From assembly GCA_030680355.1 (NCBI GenBank), contig JAUXVF010000023.1:116060-180059 (forward strand): 64,000 nucleotides of DNA, in the 5' to 3' direction. Below, one piece after another: positions 33,934 through 42,145 of this stretch. Positions within the stretch are counted from its first letter, which is position 1, and every line of letters starts with the position of its first letter. Below the pieces are notes generated by a model. That model saw nothing but the letters and a program-made list of their open reading frames with translations, was not told the origin of the DNA and ran no database searches. Origin of the DNA: Caulobacter sp. GTDB lineage: Bacteria > Pseudomonadota > Alphaproteobacteria > Caulobacterales > Caulobacteraceae. The translations under genes were made by a program, and so were the position numbers.

Positions 33934-35697
33934 CTACTCCGCCGCGATTGCCAGAGGCGTCTGGAGTTGGCGATCCGTCTCCGGTCCGCTGCCGCCAACC
34001 AGGCGGCCAGGCAGGGCGCCCGTGCACTCGGTGCCGTTGATGAACGTGGTCTGGCCATTGACCATCACCCGCTCGATGCCCTGCGGCTTGCATACCCGCC
34101 GCCAGTCGCCATCGGGCAGATCATTGACGATCTCGTACCGGCCGTGCTCGTACCCAAGCTTCTCGTAGTCGTAGATATAGAGGTCAGCCGCCTGCCCTTC
34201 GAGCAGGGCGCCGCGCTGGTGCAAACCCAGGACCCGGGCCGGCAGATAGCTGAGTTTGTAGTGCAGCTCCTCCAGCGTCATGAGTCCGCTTTCCCGCACC
34301 ATCCACATGATCAGGTCGGTGGAATACTGCCCCCCGGCCCAGAATTTCACGTGGGCGCCGCCATCGGAGGTGCCGGGAATCGTTCGGCGATGCTTCAGGA
34401 CCTGGGCCACTTTGCCTGTATCAGCGCTCATCGCTTCTGGCAGGACGAAGTCCGCCTCCATCTGTGTCCCGATGAGGATGTCCATGAAGGCGTCCGTTGG
34501 GAACTGATAGTCCAGCGCCGCGGCGATCTCCCCGACCGACTTGCCCTCGAACCGGGTCCAGTCGGTGAAGCCGTGGGCCTGGTTGAGGACATAGGTCTCC
34601 AGCGGACCGCCGACCGGGGCCAGGTGCTCGGGCTTGTATTCCGCGCTCAGGCGACGCCGGAAATCAGGATCCTGGGCCTTCGCAAGCTTGGCCGCCTTGT
34701 CGCCAGCGAAGGTGAATTCGCGCCAGATCGGGCTGATGTTCCAGATATCCCAATCGGTGGCCTTGAACTCGTTCCAGCCGCGCATCGTCAGGGTCTGGGA
34801 AAAGACCGACAACCCCTCGGCCTCCGCCTTCTCGAGCATGTCCAGCATCTCTTCGTGGTAGGTCGGCAGGTAGTCGTTGACCATCGTCACATTGTGGACC
34901 AGCGGGCGCCCCGAGATCCGGGCGACCTCGAGACCGACCTCGCCGAAGCGCGCGCCCGGCGTATCAACCAGGGCCTGGATCGACCCTTCGCCCCGGTCGC
35001 GCAGAACGCTGGCCAGGGCATAGATATCCTCACGCGCCATGACGTCGGTCGGCATCGGCGAGCCATCACAATCGATGTGGGTGTTGTGGTTGCCCTGGTA
35101 AGAAAAGCCGAACCCGATCGCGCCGGCGTCCATCGCCTTGTTCAACTCGTCTTTCATGCGCTGCTGCTCGACAGGCGTCGCCGGCCGCGTCTTTGCGGCC
35201 TCCAGACCCATGACGTAGATCAGCAACGGATTGAGAGGCACGTAGCTGGCGACGTTCACGCCCTTGGGAATGCGCTTGAGATGTTCCATCCACTCGGGGA
35301 AGGTCTCCCAGTCCCAGCCCAACGCCATGCGCATCGCACCGACCGGAACCTGTTCGGTGGTTTCCATCATCTGCATGTAGCGGTCGCGCAGGTCGACGGC
35401 GCAGGGCGCGAAGCCAAAGCCGCAATTGCCGACGCCGATTGTTGTGGTGCCATGCCAGCCTGAATTGGTGGCGTAGGGGTCCCAGTGCAGCTGGGCGTCG
35501 TAGTGGGTGTGGATGTCGATGACCCCCGGCGCGACGATCCTGCCGGTCGCGTCGACGACTTCGGCGGCCTGTCCCGACAGATTGGGGCCGATCTTTGCGA
35601 TCACTCCGTCCTTGATCCCGATGTCGCCGATGTAGCGAGGCATCTGGGTCCCGTCGACGATCGTCCCGCCCTTCACGACAACATCAAACTGGGCCAT
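33934..35697 (-). CDS. N-acyl-D-amino-acid deacylase-like amidohydrolase
   Basis: A 587-residue metal-dependent amidohydrolase of the D-aminoacylase type. Visible motifs: FDVVVKGGTIVDGTQMPRY and DGVIAKIG at the N-terminal sandwich domain, VIDIHTHYDAQLHWDP (HxH metal site), TTIGVGNCGFGFAPC, and SDGGAHVKFWAGGQYST with the C-terminal Asp. A GGAGG site precedes the ATG at 35697. Family enzymes hydrolyse N-acyl-D-amino acids, but many members in catabolic clusters act on other amides or lactams. It is divergent from the kinase at 36004 across a promoter region with a clear inverted repeat. Confidence 0.87.
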   Translation of the reverse strand: MAQFDVVVKGGTIVDGTQMPRYIGDIGIKDGVIAKIGPNLSGQAAEVVDATGRIVAPGVIDIHTHYDAQLHWDPYATNSGWHGTTTIGVGNCGFGFAPCAVDLRDRYMQMMETTEQVPVGAMRMALGWDWETFPEWMEHLKRIPKGVNVASYVPLNPLLIYVMGLEAAKTRPATPVEQQRMKDELNKAMDAGAIGFGFSYQGNHNTHIDCDGSPMPTDVMAREDIYALASVLRDRGEGSIQALVDTPGARFGEVGLEVARISGRPLVHNVTMVNDYLPTYHEEMLDMLEKAEAEGLSVFSQTLTMRGWNEFKATDWDIWNISPIWREFTFAGDKAAKLAKAQDPDFRRRLSAEYKPEHLAPVGGPLETYVLNQAHGFTDWTRFEGKSVGEIAAALDYQFPTDAFMDILIGTQMEADFVLPEAMSADTGKVAQVLKHRRTIPGTSDGGAHVKFWAGGQYSTDLIMWMVRESGLMTLEELHYKLSYLPARVLGLHQRGALLEGQAADLYIYDYEKLGYEHGRYEIVNDLPDGDWRRVCKPQGIERVMVNGQTTFINGTECTGALPGRLVGGSGPETDRQLQTPLAIAAE

Positions 35698-36003
35698 TTC
35701 GTCCTCCACAGATTGCAGCGAGCGCTCTAGGCGCTCGTCATTTTTCGCAGAGTGCGGAGCGGATGGCGCAGCGTCAACGGAAAAGCGTAGCTTATACGCT
35801 ATTTTTCTCCGCAAAATACCACTCTCGGCGCGAATGGCGAGGACAGGCGCTCGCGCGAGTGCGGGTCATGCGGCGGCCCATATATTACGCATAATCTCAT
35901 TCTGTATGAATATTTCTTGCCTTCGCGTATCTGCCGGCTCTAGCTTGAGGTCTCGATCCAGCAAGTGGCCCAGAGACCGCGACGGATTGGCAGGGAGGAC
36001 GTC
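35698..36003. promoter_or_regulatory. Divergent promoter region with operator-like dyads
   Basis: These 306 bp separate the amidohydrolase from the kinase operon and contain no gene. An AT-rich core holds the dyad at 35784-35800 and the motif ATTACGCATAAT (35884-35895), whose TTACGCAT part is the reverse complement of ATGCGTAA at 33866. Control of both directions by one regulator is plausible. Confidence 0.5.
35784..35800. promoter_or_regulatory. Inverted repeat AGCGTA-N5-TACGCT
   Basis: Perfect 6-bp arms AGCGTA and TACGCT around GCTTA, 87 bp before the amidohydrolase start. It looks like a TetR- or similar dimer operator and shares the GCGTA core with the sites upstream of the TonB receptor. 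Confidence 0.5.
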
Positions 36004-37110
36004 ATGGCCGCAGGCAAGGATGATTTGCGCGGGACCATCGGGGAGCAAACCAGGAACTCCAAGGCCCAGTTCGCACAGGTCGACGCCGCCCGCCTGCATG
36101 GCTTCATTGAGGGGCAGCCCGATGTCGTCGGACAGGTCAAAACCGGACCGATCGAGTACCTGCTTGATGGCGCGGGGTCTTCCAACGGCATCGCGTTCTT
36201 CGAGGCCGAGCTGGATCGTGGTGATGGACGGCGCCGTCAGGACTATGTGCTTCGCTACTTTCCGGGCGTCACGCTACTGCGCCAGAAAAGCTACAAGGAT
36301 GAGTATCTGACTCTTCAGGCGGCCAGGGCCGCGGGACTGCCGACGCCCATGCCCCTTTGGCTGGACGAAGACGGGAAGCAGCTGGGATGCATTGGCTATG
36401 TCATGGAGCGGGTGAGCGGCGACGCCCCCTCGGCCGCGATGTACTCCAAAGGCCCCCTCGCCAATGTCACCCCGGAGAAGCGCAAGGCCCTGATGCTACA
36501 GGCGGCGACCTTTCACGGGACCCTGCGCAAGGCCGCGATCGGCGCTGATCGCGTGCCCCATCTCGTCGGCCGCGGCGAAGGGGCGACAGCGATTGAACGT
36601 GAGCTGCAGTGGTGGCTGACTGAAGCCCGCTTTGTCTGCAGCGCCGACGACGCCCGCCTCGCCTATGTCCAGCAGATCCATGACTGGATGGTCGCCAACC
36701 AACCCCCGGCGTACGAGCCGGGCCTGGTTCATGGCGACGCCCAGATCGCCAACATCATGTTCCGGGACGGTCAGTTGGCGTCCGTGCTCGACTGGGAGCT
36801 CTCCTACCTGGGACACAACGAGTCGGACCTGGCGCTGCTGGTGTTCATCACCGAGAGCCAGAAGCTGCTCGACCAGGCCGTCGAGGGCACGCCGTCGGAG
36901 GCCGAGTACATCGCCGCCTACGAAGCCGCCGCCGGCGCGCCAGTGGAAAGCTGGGCCTATTTCAAGCTTTTCAGCCAGTTCAAGGTCACCTGTATCGCCT
37001 TGATGATGGCTGATCGGACGCCGTCCTTCGAAACCGTATGGGCCTATTATGCAGCCCAGGTCGCGGCGGACTTTGACGCCGCCAGAGCCTCCGCGGCCTT
37101 GGCCGCCTAG
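36004..37110 (+). CDS. APH-fold phosphotransferase (ACAD10/11 kinase-domain-like)
   Basis: A 368-residue kinase-fold protein. The N-lobe is followed by RQDYVLRYFPG and DEYLTLQAARAAGLPTPMPLW; the catalytic loop is LVHGDAQIANIMF (HGD...N) and the metal-binding motif is VLDWELSYLGHNESDLA. This pattern is shared with the kinase halves of ACAD10/11 and with bacterial hydroxyacyl-CoA kinases such as LvaA. Antibiotic resistance is unlikely in this setting. The start at 36004 has GGGAGGA upstream. It leads a plus-strand operon of kinase, CrtC-like, kinase, P450 and kinase. A small hydroxylated metabolite or acyl-CoA is the expected substrate, inferred. Confidence 0.8.
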   Translation: MAAGKDDLRGTIGEQTRNSKAQFAQVDAARLHGFIEGQPDVVGQVKTGPIEYLLDGAGSSNGIAFFEAELDRGDGRRRQDYVLRYFPGVTLLRQKSYKDEYLTLQAARAAGLPTPMPLWLDEDGKQLGCIGYVMERVSGDAPSAAMYSKGPLANVTPEKRKALMLQAATFHGTLRKAAIGADRVPHLVGRGEGATAIERELQWWLTEARFVCSADDARLAYVQQIHDWMVANQPPAYEPGLVHGDAQIANIMFRDGQLASVLDWELSYLGHNESDLALLVFITESQKLLDQAVEGTPSEAEYIAAYEAAAGAPVESWAYFKLFSQFKVTCIALMMADRTPSFETVWAYYAAQVAADFDAARASAALAA

Positions 37111-37151
37111 GCCCGCGCCCATCTATATGATCGATACGATTGAGGATTATC

Positions 37152-38171
37152 TTGAAACTCTATTCAGACGTCGACCTGCCGCACCGCCCCAGCGACCATC
37201 CCGACTGGCAGGAATCCTGGGTCCTGATCTTTCGGGACCCGGAAACCGGCCTTGTCGGGTTCCTGAGGACAGGGTCCTACGTCAACCAGGGCACGACCCA
37301 GACCCACTGGGGCATGGCCCTGCCGGACGGGACGCGATTCAGGCGGCATCTGCTCGATCGACGCATTGAACCCGGCGACCGGACCGAGACCACGGCCAGC
37401 TCCGGCACGATGAAGGTGTCGTTCCCGGACATGGCCTGTTGCCGCTTCGAGGGAACAGACCAGGACGCGGAAGCCGATCTGCGGATGTACGATTTCTTCC
37501 CTTCCCAGCAGTGGACGGTGATCGGCGGCCCGGGGCATGGCGCTTCACTGGACGGCGGCAATGACCATGGTCACCCCGAAAGCGCCGGGCGGGTTGAAGG
37601 GCGCGTGCGCCTCGGCGACCGGACCTTCGAGATCAAGGACGGCATCGCCTATCGCGATCACGGCTACGGCCCGCGCGCCCATACCATCTTCCGCTCCGCG
37701 CGCTGGAACGCCGGCACCGTCGGCCCCCGCCTGTCCTATTCGCTCGTTTCGATTCAGGACAACGACGGCGCGTTCAACAAGTTCGGCTGGCTGATGCGGG
37801 ACGGCAAGCGCGAGGCGATCAAGGACCTTCACACCGTCAACTGCACCCTCGCCGATGGGCTTTCGGTGCTCGGCGGCTGGACCGTCGTGGTGCTTGAAAG
37901 CGGCGAGCATATCCGCATCGACGTCGACACGGTCGATGGCGTGGTGACCTCCACGCACCTCAACAACGGCGGCCCAGGGTCCTCGCCCGCCGGCATCGAC
38001 GCCCTGTCCATTCCCAGGTGGAACGGTCTCGAAGGCGTCGGCGATTTCAACATGATCGACAACGCCCACCGGGGGGAACAGGAAGTCTCGCACCTGTTCA
38101 TGGCCAATCATCATGACGGGCTGTCCAAACGCGACTTCGACCCCTCGTGGCTGCGCCTGCCGCGACCCTGA
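37152..38171 (+). CDS. CrtC/tocopherol-cyclase-like protein, second copy
   Basis: A 339-residue relative of the protein at 30295. The two share LPHRPSDHPDWQES, DPETGLVGFLRTG, GIAYRDHGYGPR and the NAGTVGPRLSYS block. The start is a TTG at 37152, chosen because GAGGA lies 5 bases before it; a TTG at 37140 is the alternative, and no ATG fits before the conserved N-terminus. No signal peptide is seen. Function is unknown. Its position between two kinases in one operon suggests that it handles the same small molecule, perhaps by hydration, cyclisation or binding. Confidence 0.7.
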   Translation: MKLYSDVDLPHRPSDHPDWQESWVLIFRDPETGLVGFLRTGSYVNQGTTQTHWGMALPDGTRFRRHLLDRRIEPGDRTETTASSGTMKVSFPDMACCRFEGTDQDAEADLRMYDFFPSQQWTVIGGPGHGASLDGGNDHGHPESAGRVEGRVRLGDRTFEIKDGIAYRDHGYGPRAHTIFRSARWNAGTVGPRLSYSLVSIQDNDGAFNKFGWLMRDGKREAIKDLHTVNCTLADGLSVLGGWTVVVLESGEHIRIDVDTVDGVVTSTHLNNGGPGSSPAGIDALSIPRWNGLEGVGDFNMIDNAHRGEQEVSHLFMANHHDGLSKRDFDPSWLRLPRP

Positions 38172-38277
38172 GGGACCAGCTTGCCGGTCGATGCAGCCGT
38201 CGCGCGGCGGTCCGACCATCACAATGAAGGGCGGCGGCGGAAGGCCTCCACGTCGCCATGTCTGTCGGGAGAAAAGA

Positions 38278-39393
38278 ATGTCCGAAGCCGAGACCCTCGG
38301 AAGCGATATCGTCCGTATTCAGCGCGAGGCGCGCTTCGCCGACATTTCGATCGAGGCCTGGGGCGAACGCCTCACCCGTCTGATCGAGGCCCAGTCGGAG
38401 GTTCTCGGCGACGTTCAGGTGCACGACCTGCGCCAGGTCGGGACAGCGGCCGGCGGATCGAATGGAACCCTGCTGTTCAGCACGACCTACGCCACGGCGG
38501 CGGGGCCAGTGGATCGCCAGATGGTCTTGAGGTTCCTGCCGGTGAAGGGGCTGTTTCACGACTATGACGTGGCCGTGCAGTTCAACCTGCAGAAGGCGCT
38601 CCATGCCGCGGGTCTGCCCGTTCCGGCCCAGATCTGGCTGGATGAGGGCGGCGAATATCTGGTCCGCCCCGGCTACGTGATGGCCATGGTGGCGGGCGAA
38701 GGACCGCCGATGACCTGGATGACGTCCGGCGTGATCGCCGACGCCTCGCCTGCACGCCGCCGGCAGATGACCAAATCCTACGTTCACAGCCTGGCCAAAA
38801 TTCACGCGATGGACTGGAAGGCCGCAGGCCTGGGCTGGATGGAGCGGCGGGCGGCGGGCGTTCGGCCCATCGAGCGGGAAACCAACTGGTACTGGGACGC
38901 CCTGATCTGGTCGGGATCGGCCAGGCACATCGAAATGCTCTCGCCCGTGAAAGAGTGGCTGATCGCCAACGAGCCGGTCGGCGCGAAGACCGTGCTGTGT
39001 CACGGCGACGCCAACCTCGGGAACTACCTGTTCGAGGACGACGCGGTCAGCGCCGTCGTCGACTGGGAAATGAGCTTCCTGGGCGCTCCGGAATGCGACC
39101 TGAGCTTCCTGCTGGTTGGCGACGCCATCCTGCAGAGCGACGCCCCCTGGCCCGAGGGCGCGCTGACCTATGACGAGATGAAGGCGGAGTACGAAACGGC
39201 AAGCGGTCACCCGCTGCGGGACTGGGACTACTACTGCCTGTTCACCGCCTACCGCATCGCGATCATCAACGTCCTGGCGATGAACCACTTCCCGCCGGAG
39301 GTGCTGGCCGCCTTCATGCCGGTTCTCGAAAAGGGCCCAGACCTTTGCCTGGAGCGCGCCCGGGCGCTCGGCGTCGCCATTCCGGCGCAGTGA
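38278..39393 (+). CDS. APH-fold phosphotransferase, second
   Basis: A 371-residue APH-type kinase, clearly different from the one at 36004. The catalytic loop reads VLCHGDANLGNYLF and the metal motif VVDWEMSFLGAPECDLSFLL; upstream are QVGTAAGGSNGTLLF and ALHAAGLPVPAQIWL. The start at 38278 has GGGAGA before it and gives a normal N-terminus. It lies 106 bp after the CrtC-like gene and 58 bp before the P450. Like the first kinase it resembles proteins that phosphorylate hydroxy acids or acyl-CoA thioesters, but the substrate is not deducible. Confidence 0.8.
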   Translation: MSEAETLGSDIVRIQREARFADISIEAWGERLTRLIEAQSEVLGDVQVHDLRQVGTAAGGSNGTLLFSTTYATAAGPVDRQMVLRFLPVKGLFHDYDVAVQFNLQKALHAAGLPVPAQIWLDEGGEYLVRPGYVMAMVAGEGPPMTWMTSGVIADASPARRRQMTKSYVHSLAKIHAMDWKAAGLGWMERRAAGVRPIERETNWYWDALIWSGSARHIEMLSPVKEWLIANEPVGAKTVLCHGDANLGNYLFEDDAVSAVVDWEMSFLGAPECDLSFLLVGDAILQSDAPWPEGALTYDEMKAEYETASGHPLRDWDYYCLFTAYRIAIINVLAMNHFPPEVLAAFMPVLEKGPDLCLERARALGVAIPAQ

Positions 39394-39451
39394 ACGTGGA
39401 CGGGGCCGACGGCGGCCGAGCGCAAACGGCTTTGACCAGGGATTTGAACCG

Positions 39452-40828
39452 ATGACGACGACAACGCTGCCCCCGCAGACCATCCCGGGACCGAAGGGGT
39501 TGCCCTTCCTCGGGGTGGCGCTGGATTTCCTCAAGGACCCGCTGACCTACTTCGACACGATGGTGGCGAGATACGGCCGGCTGTTCCGCCTGCCGCTGGG
39601 CGGCAACGCCCTCGTCTTCCTGAATGACGCCGCCGATGTCGAACAGGTGCTCCGGCGCGATTTCGAGAATTTCGGGGCCTCGAACCAGGCGGAAGATCTC
39701 CTTAGACCCCTGCTCGGCCGCAGCATGCCCGTCGTGGCCGACCAGTTCTACTGGGAGCAACTCCATTCGATCATGCTGCCGATGTTCACCCCGAAGATGC
39801 TCCAGATGTACTTCGGGCACACGCTGGCGGCCACCCAGGAGGCGGCCGACAAACTGACCGGCTACGCAGAAAGCGGCGATGTCGTTTCGATGTACAATTT
39901 CGCCCGGGAGGGCGTCTTCAATTCACTCCTGCGCACGCTTTTCGCCCGCGGCATCGACCCGGCCGAAATCCCGATGCTCCTCGACTGGTTCAGCAAGGCG
40001 GACGAGTACGTCAATGCCCGCAACCTGTCGGGCGCCTCGCCCCTGATCCTGGCGCTCCCCGCGGTGCGCGAGGGCAAACGTTGCCTTCGCAAGATCGATC
40101 GGCGGGTCTACGAGCTGCTGGCCTTCCGCAAGGCCAACCGTGTGGAAGAGCCGGAAGACATGCTGGACGTGCTGCTCGCGGCCAAGCTCGCCGACGGCTC
40201 GCCCCTGAGCGACAAGGAGCTGCGCGACAACGTGGTGGCGTTGCTGTTCGGCGGCCAGGAGACCACCCCCGGCGCCATCACCTGGGCCTTTGGTCTGCTC
40301 GCCACCCACCCTGAAAAGCGACGCCTGATGCTGGAGGAGATCGACCAGGTGCTGGAGGGACGGCCGCCGACCTTCCAGGACCTGTCCAAGCTGGAATACA
40401 CCGAAATGGTCCTCGACGAGGCCATGCGGCTCTATCCCGCCTTCCCCTTCATCGGTCGCGAGAGCCTCGTCGATACGGAAATCGCCGGCTACCCGGTGCC
40501 CAAGGGCACCGCCTTGGGGTTCGTGGCCTGGACCGTGCACCGCGACCCCCGCCACTGGCCCGAGCCGGACAAATTTATTCCGGAGCGCCACACCAAGGCG
40601 GAAAAGAAGGTGCGGGCCAAATGCGCCCTGCTGTCCTTCGGCTACGGTCATCGCCGTTGCATCGGCGAGCGCGTCGGCCGGATGGAAGGCCTGTTGATGC
40701 TGGCGGTCGTTTCCCAGCGCTTCCTGCTCGACCATGAGAGCGGCAAGATCCCCGACCATAAGGTCCAGATGTCGATCAAGCCCGTGGACGGCATGCCGAT
40801 GCGGGTCTCAGTCAGGGCGGAACCCTAG
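39452..40828 (+). CDS. Cytochrome P450
   Basis: A complete 458-residue P450. The proline-rich start PGPKGLPFLG, the I-helix oxygen motif FGGQETT near residue 265, the K-helix ExxR (DEAMRLYP), the PERF-like region (FIPERH) and the heme loop FGYGHRRCIGERVG near residue 400 with the Cys ligand are all present. No N-terminal membrane anchor is seen, so it is a soluble bacterial monooxygenase needing separate ferredoxin partners; none is in the window. It is in the same direction as the kinases around it. A likely role is hydroxylating the hydrophobic substrate, which a kinase then phosphorylates. Confidence 0.93.
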   Translation: MTTTTLPPQTIPGPKGLPFLGVALDFLKDPLTYFDTMVARYGRLFRLPLGGNALVFLNDAADVEQVLRRDFENFGASNQAEDLLRPLLGRSMPVVADQFYWEQLHSIMLPMFTPKMLQMYFGHTLAATQEAADKLTGYAESGDVVSMYNFAREGVFNSLLRTLFARGIDPAEIPMLLDWFSKADEYVNARNLSGASPLILALPAVREGKRCLRKIDRRVYELLAFRKANRVEEPEDMLDVLLAAKLADGSPLSDKELRDNVVALLFGGQETTPGAITWAFGLLATHPEKRRLMLEEIDQVLEGRPPTFQDLSKLEYTEMVLDEAMRLYPAFPFIGRESLVDTEIAGYPVPKGTALGFVAWTVHRDPRHWPEPDKFIPERHTKAEKKVRAKCALLSFGYGHRRCIGERVGRMEGLLMLAVVSQRFLLDHESGKIPDHKVQMSIKPVDGMPMRVSVRAEP

Positions 40829-40858
40829 GCGGGGTCCGCTCCCAAGGGGACCAGGAGC

Positions 40859-42049
40859 ATGGTTCAGGCCCCCCCCGCCGCCGGCGAGCCGAGCCTCCTT
40901 GGCGCCTTGGCCAGGGTCGGCGCCCACCTGGCCTGGGAAGCGGTCACCCGGCCGGTCGCCCGGCGTCTCGAAGATGTGCCGCGCCGGATTGAGGCGATCA
41001 CGGCCGAATGGCTGACGGCCGTTCTATGCGGCGGGGCCCCGGGGGCCGAAGTGACCGCCTTCGCCTTCGGCCCAGGCTCCTCGGGGACATCGGTCCGCCG
41101 GCAAATCCGACTGACCTACAATGCCGCCGGCGCGGCGGCCGGTCTGCCCGCCACGCTGTTCGCGAAGTCGACGCCGACCGCGCTCACCCGGCTGGTCAAC
41201 GGATTTAGCGGCACGACGGCGGTCGAGGCGCTGTTCTATGCCCGCCTCAGGCCGGAACTGACCCTTGAGGCGCCGACCGGCTATCACTCCGCCTACAGTC
41301 TGACGTCCTACCGCTCGATCCACCTGCTCGAAGACCTTGTGGCGACCAGACAGGCGATCTTCTGTTCGCCCCGCAGCCATATCAATCGCGACCAGGCCAA
41401 CGACATCGTCGACATCCTGGCCGCCCTGCACGCCCGCTTCTACGACGACCGCCGGATTGGCACAGGGTTCGGCGGGCTGAAAACCTATCCCCGGTGGTTC
41501 CGCGACGCTGACAGGTGGGCGAACCTGCGCCGCCACCATGAGCGCGCCATGAGCGAAGCCGCGGCCGTGATCCCGGCCGACGTGCTGGCGAGGCGGAACG
41601 AGATCTGGCCGGCGCTCATGCGCTCGTTCGAAGCTCATGGGACGGAGCCTGCCACTGTCCTTCATTCGGACGTCCATCTGGGCAACTGGTACATCACCGG
41701 CGCCGGCCGCATGGGCCTTTGCGACTGGCAATGCGTGAACACCGGCCTGTGGGCCCGCGACGTCGCCTATGCGATCAGCGCCACGCTGACGGTCGAGGAT
41801 CGGCGAGCCTGGGAGTCCGAACTTCTCGAGCGGTACCTTGAGAAGATGCGGGCCGGAACAGGCCGCCACTTTGAGTTTGAACGCTCGTGGACCCTCTACC
41901 GACAGCAGATGTTCGCGGCGCTGCTGATGTGGACGCCGACACTTTGCCACTCGCCGCTGTTTCCGGACATGCAGCCCATGGAGGTCTGCCTTGAAATGAT
42001 CAAGCGCATGACCACGGCAATTTCCGATCTTGGGAGCCTGGACCCGTGA
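40859..42049 (+). CDS. CHK/APH-fold kinase-like protein, third
   Basis: A 396-residue kinase-fold protein, closest in pattern to the CHK (EcKL) group related to insect ecdysteroid kinases. Evidence: SSGTSVRRQIRLTYN in the N-lobe, the acidic loop VLHSDVHLGNWYI (HSD...N) and GLCDWQCVNTGLWARDVAYAIS as the metal-binding segment. Members phosphorylate hydroxyl groups of steroids or similar molecules in insects; bacterial roles are poorly known. It starts 30 bp after the P450, so the two are probably co-expressed. It ends about 40 bp before an IS6-like scar. Confidence 0.78.
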   Translation: MVQAPPAAGEPSLLGALARVGAHLAWEAVTRPVARRLEDVPRRIEAITAEWLTAVLCGGAPGAEVTAFAFGPGSSGTSVRRQIRLTYNAAGAAAGLPATLFAKSTPTALTRLVNGFSGTTAVEALFYARLRPELTLEAPTGYHSAYSLTSYRSIHLLEDLVATRQAIFCSPRSHINRDQANDIVDILAALHARFYDDRRIGTGFGGLKTYPRWFRDADRWANLRRHHERAMSEAAAVIPADVLARRNEIWPALMRSFEAHGTEPATVLHSDVHLGNWYITGAGRMGLCDWQCVNTGLWARDVAYAISATLTVEDRRAWESELLERYLEKMRAGTGRHFEFERSWTLYRQQMFAALLMWTPTLCHSPLFPDMQPMEVCLEMIKRMTTAISDLGSLDP

Positions 42050-42089
42050 TGCATGTTGAACACCGGTCATACTCCAGTCTTCGCTGAGT

Positions 42090-42130
42090 CATGGCCTCCC
42101 TGTGGAGGCGAGTTAGCGTTGGCCTGCCCC
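42090..42130 (-). mobile_element. Probable IS6 right-end remnant
   Basis: TGGAGGCGAGTTAGCGTTGG followed by CCTGCC matches the right end of IS copy 1 (TGGAGAAAGGTTAGCGTTAG, CCTGCC) in position and order. CATGGCCTCCCTG before it resembles CATGGTCCCTCCC inside that end, with about 30 bp missing between. It lies exactly between the kinase/P450 module and the nitrate assimilation operon. Confidence 0.5.
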
Positions 42131-42145
42131 CCGCCCACTCGCGGT

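Noticed and set aside
33967..35463. A 498-codon open frame on the plus strand
   Set aside because: It is antisense to the amidohydrolase, which carries the HxH and GNCG motifs.
36004..42049. Aminoglycoside resistance by the three APH-fold proteins
   Set aside because: They form a catabolic operon with a P450 and CrtC-like protein and resemble ACAD10/11 kinase domains and CHK proteins; resistance enzymes are not found in such sets.
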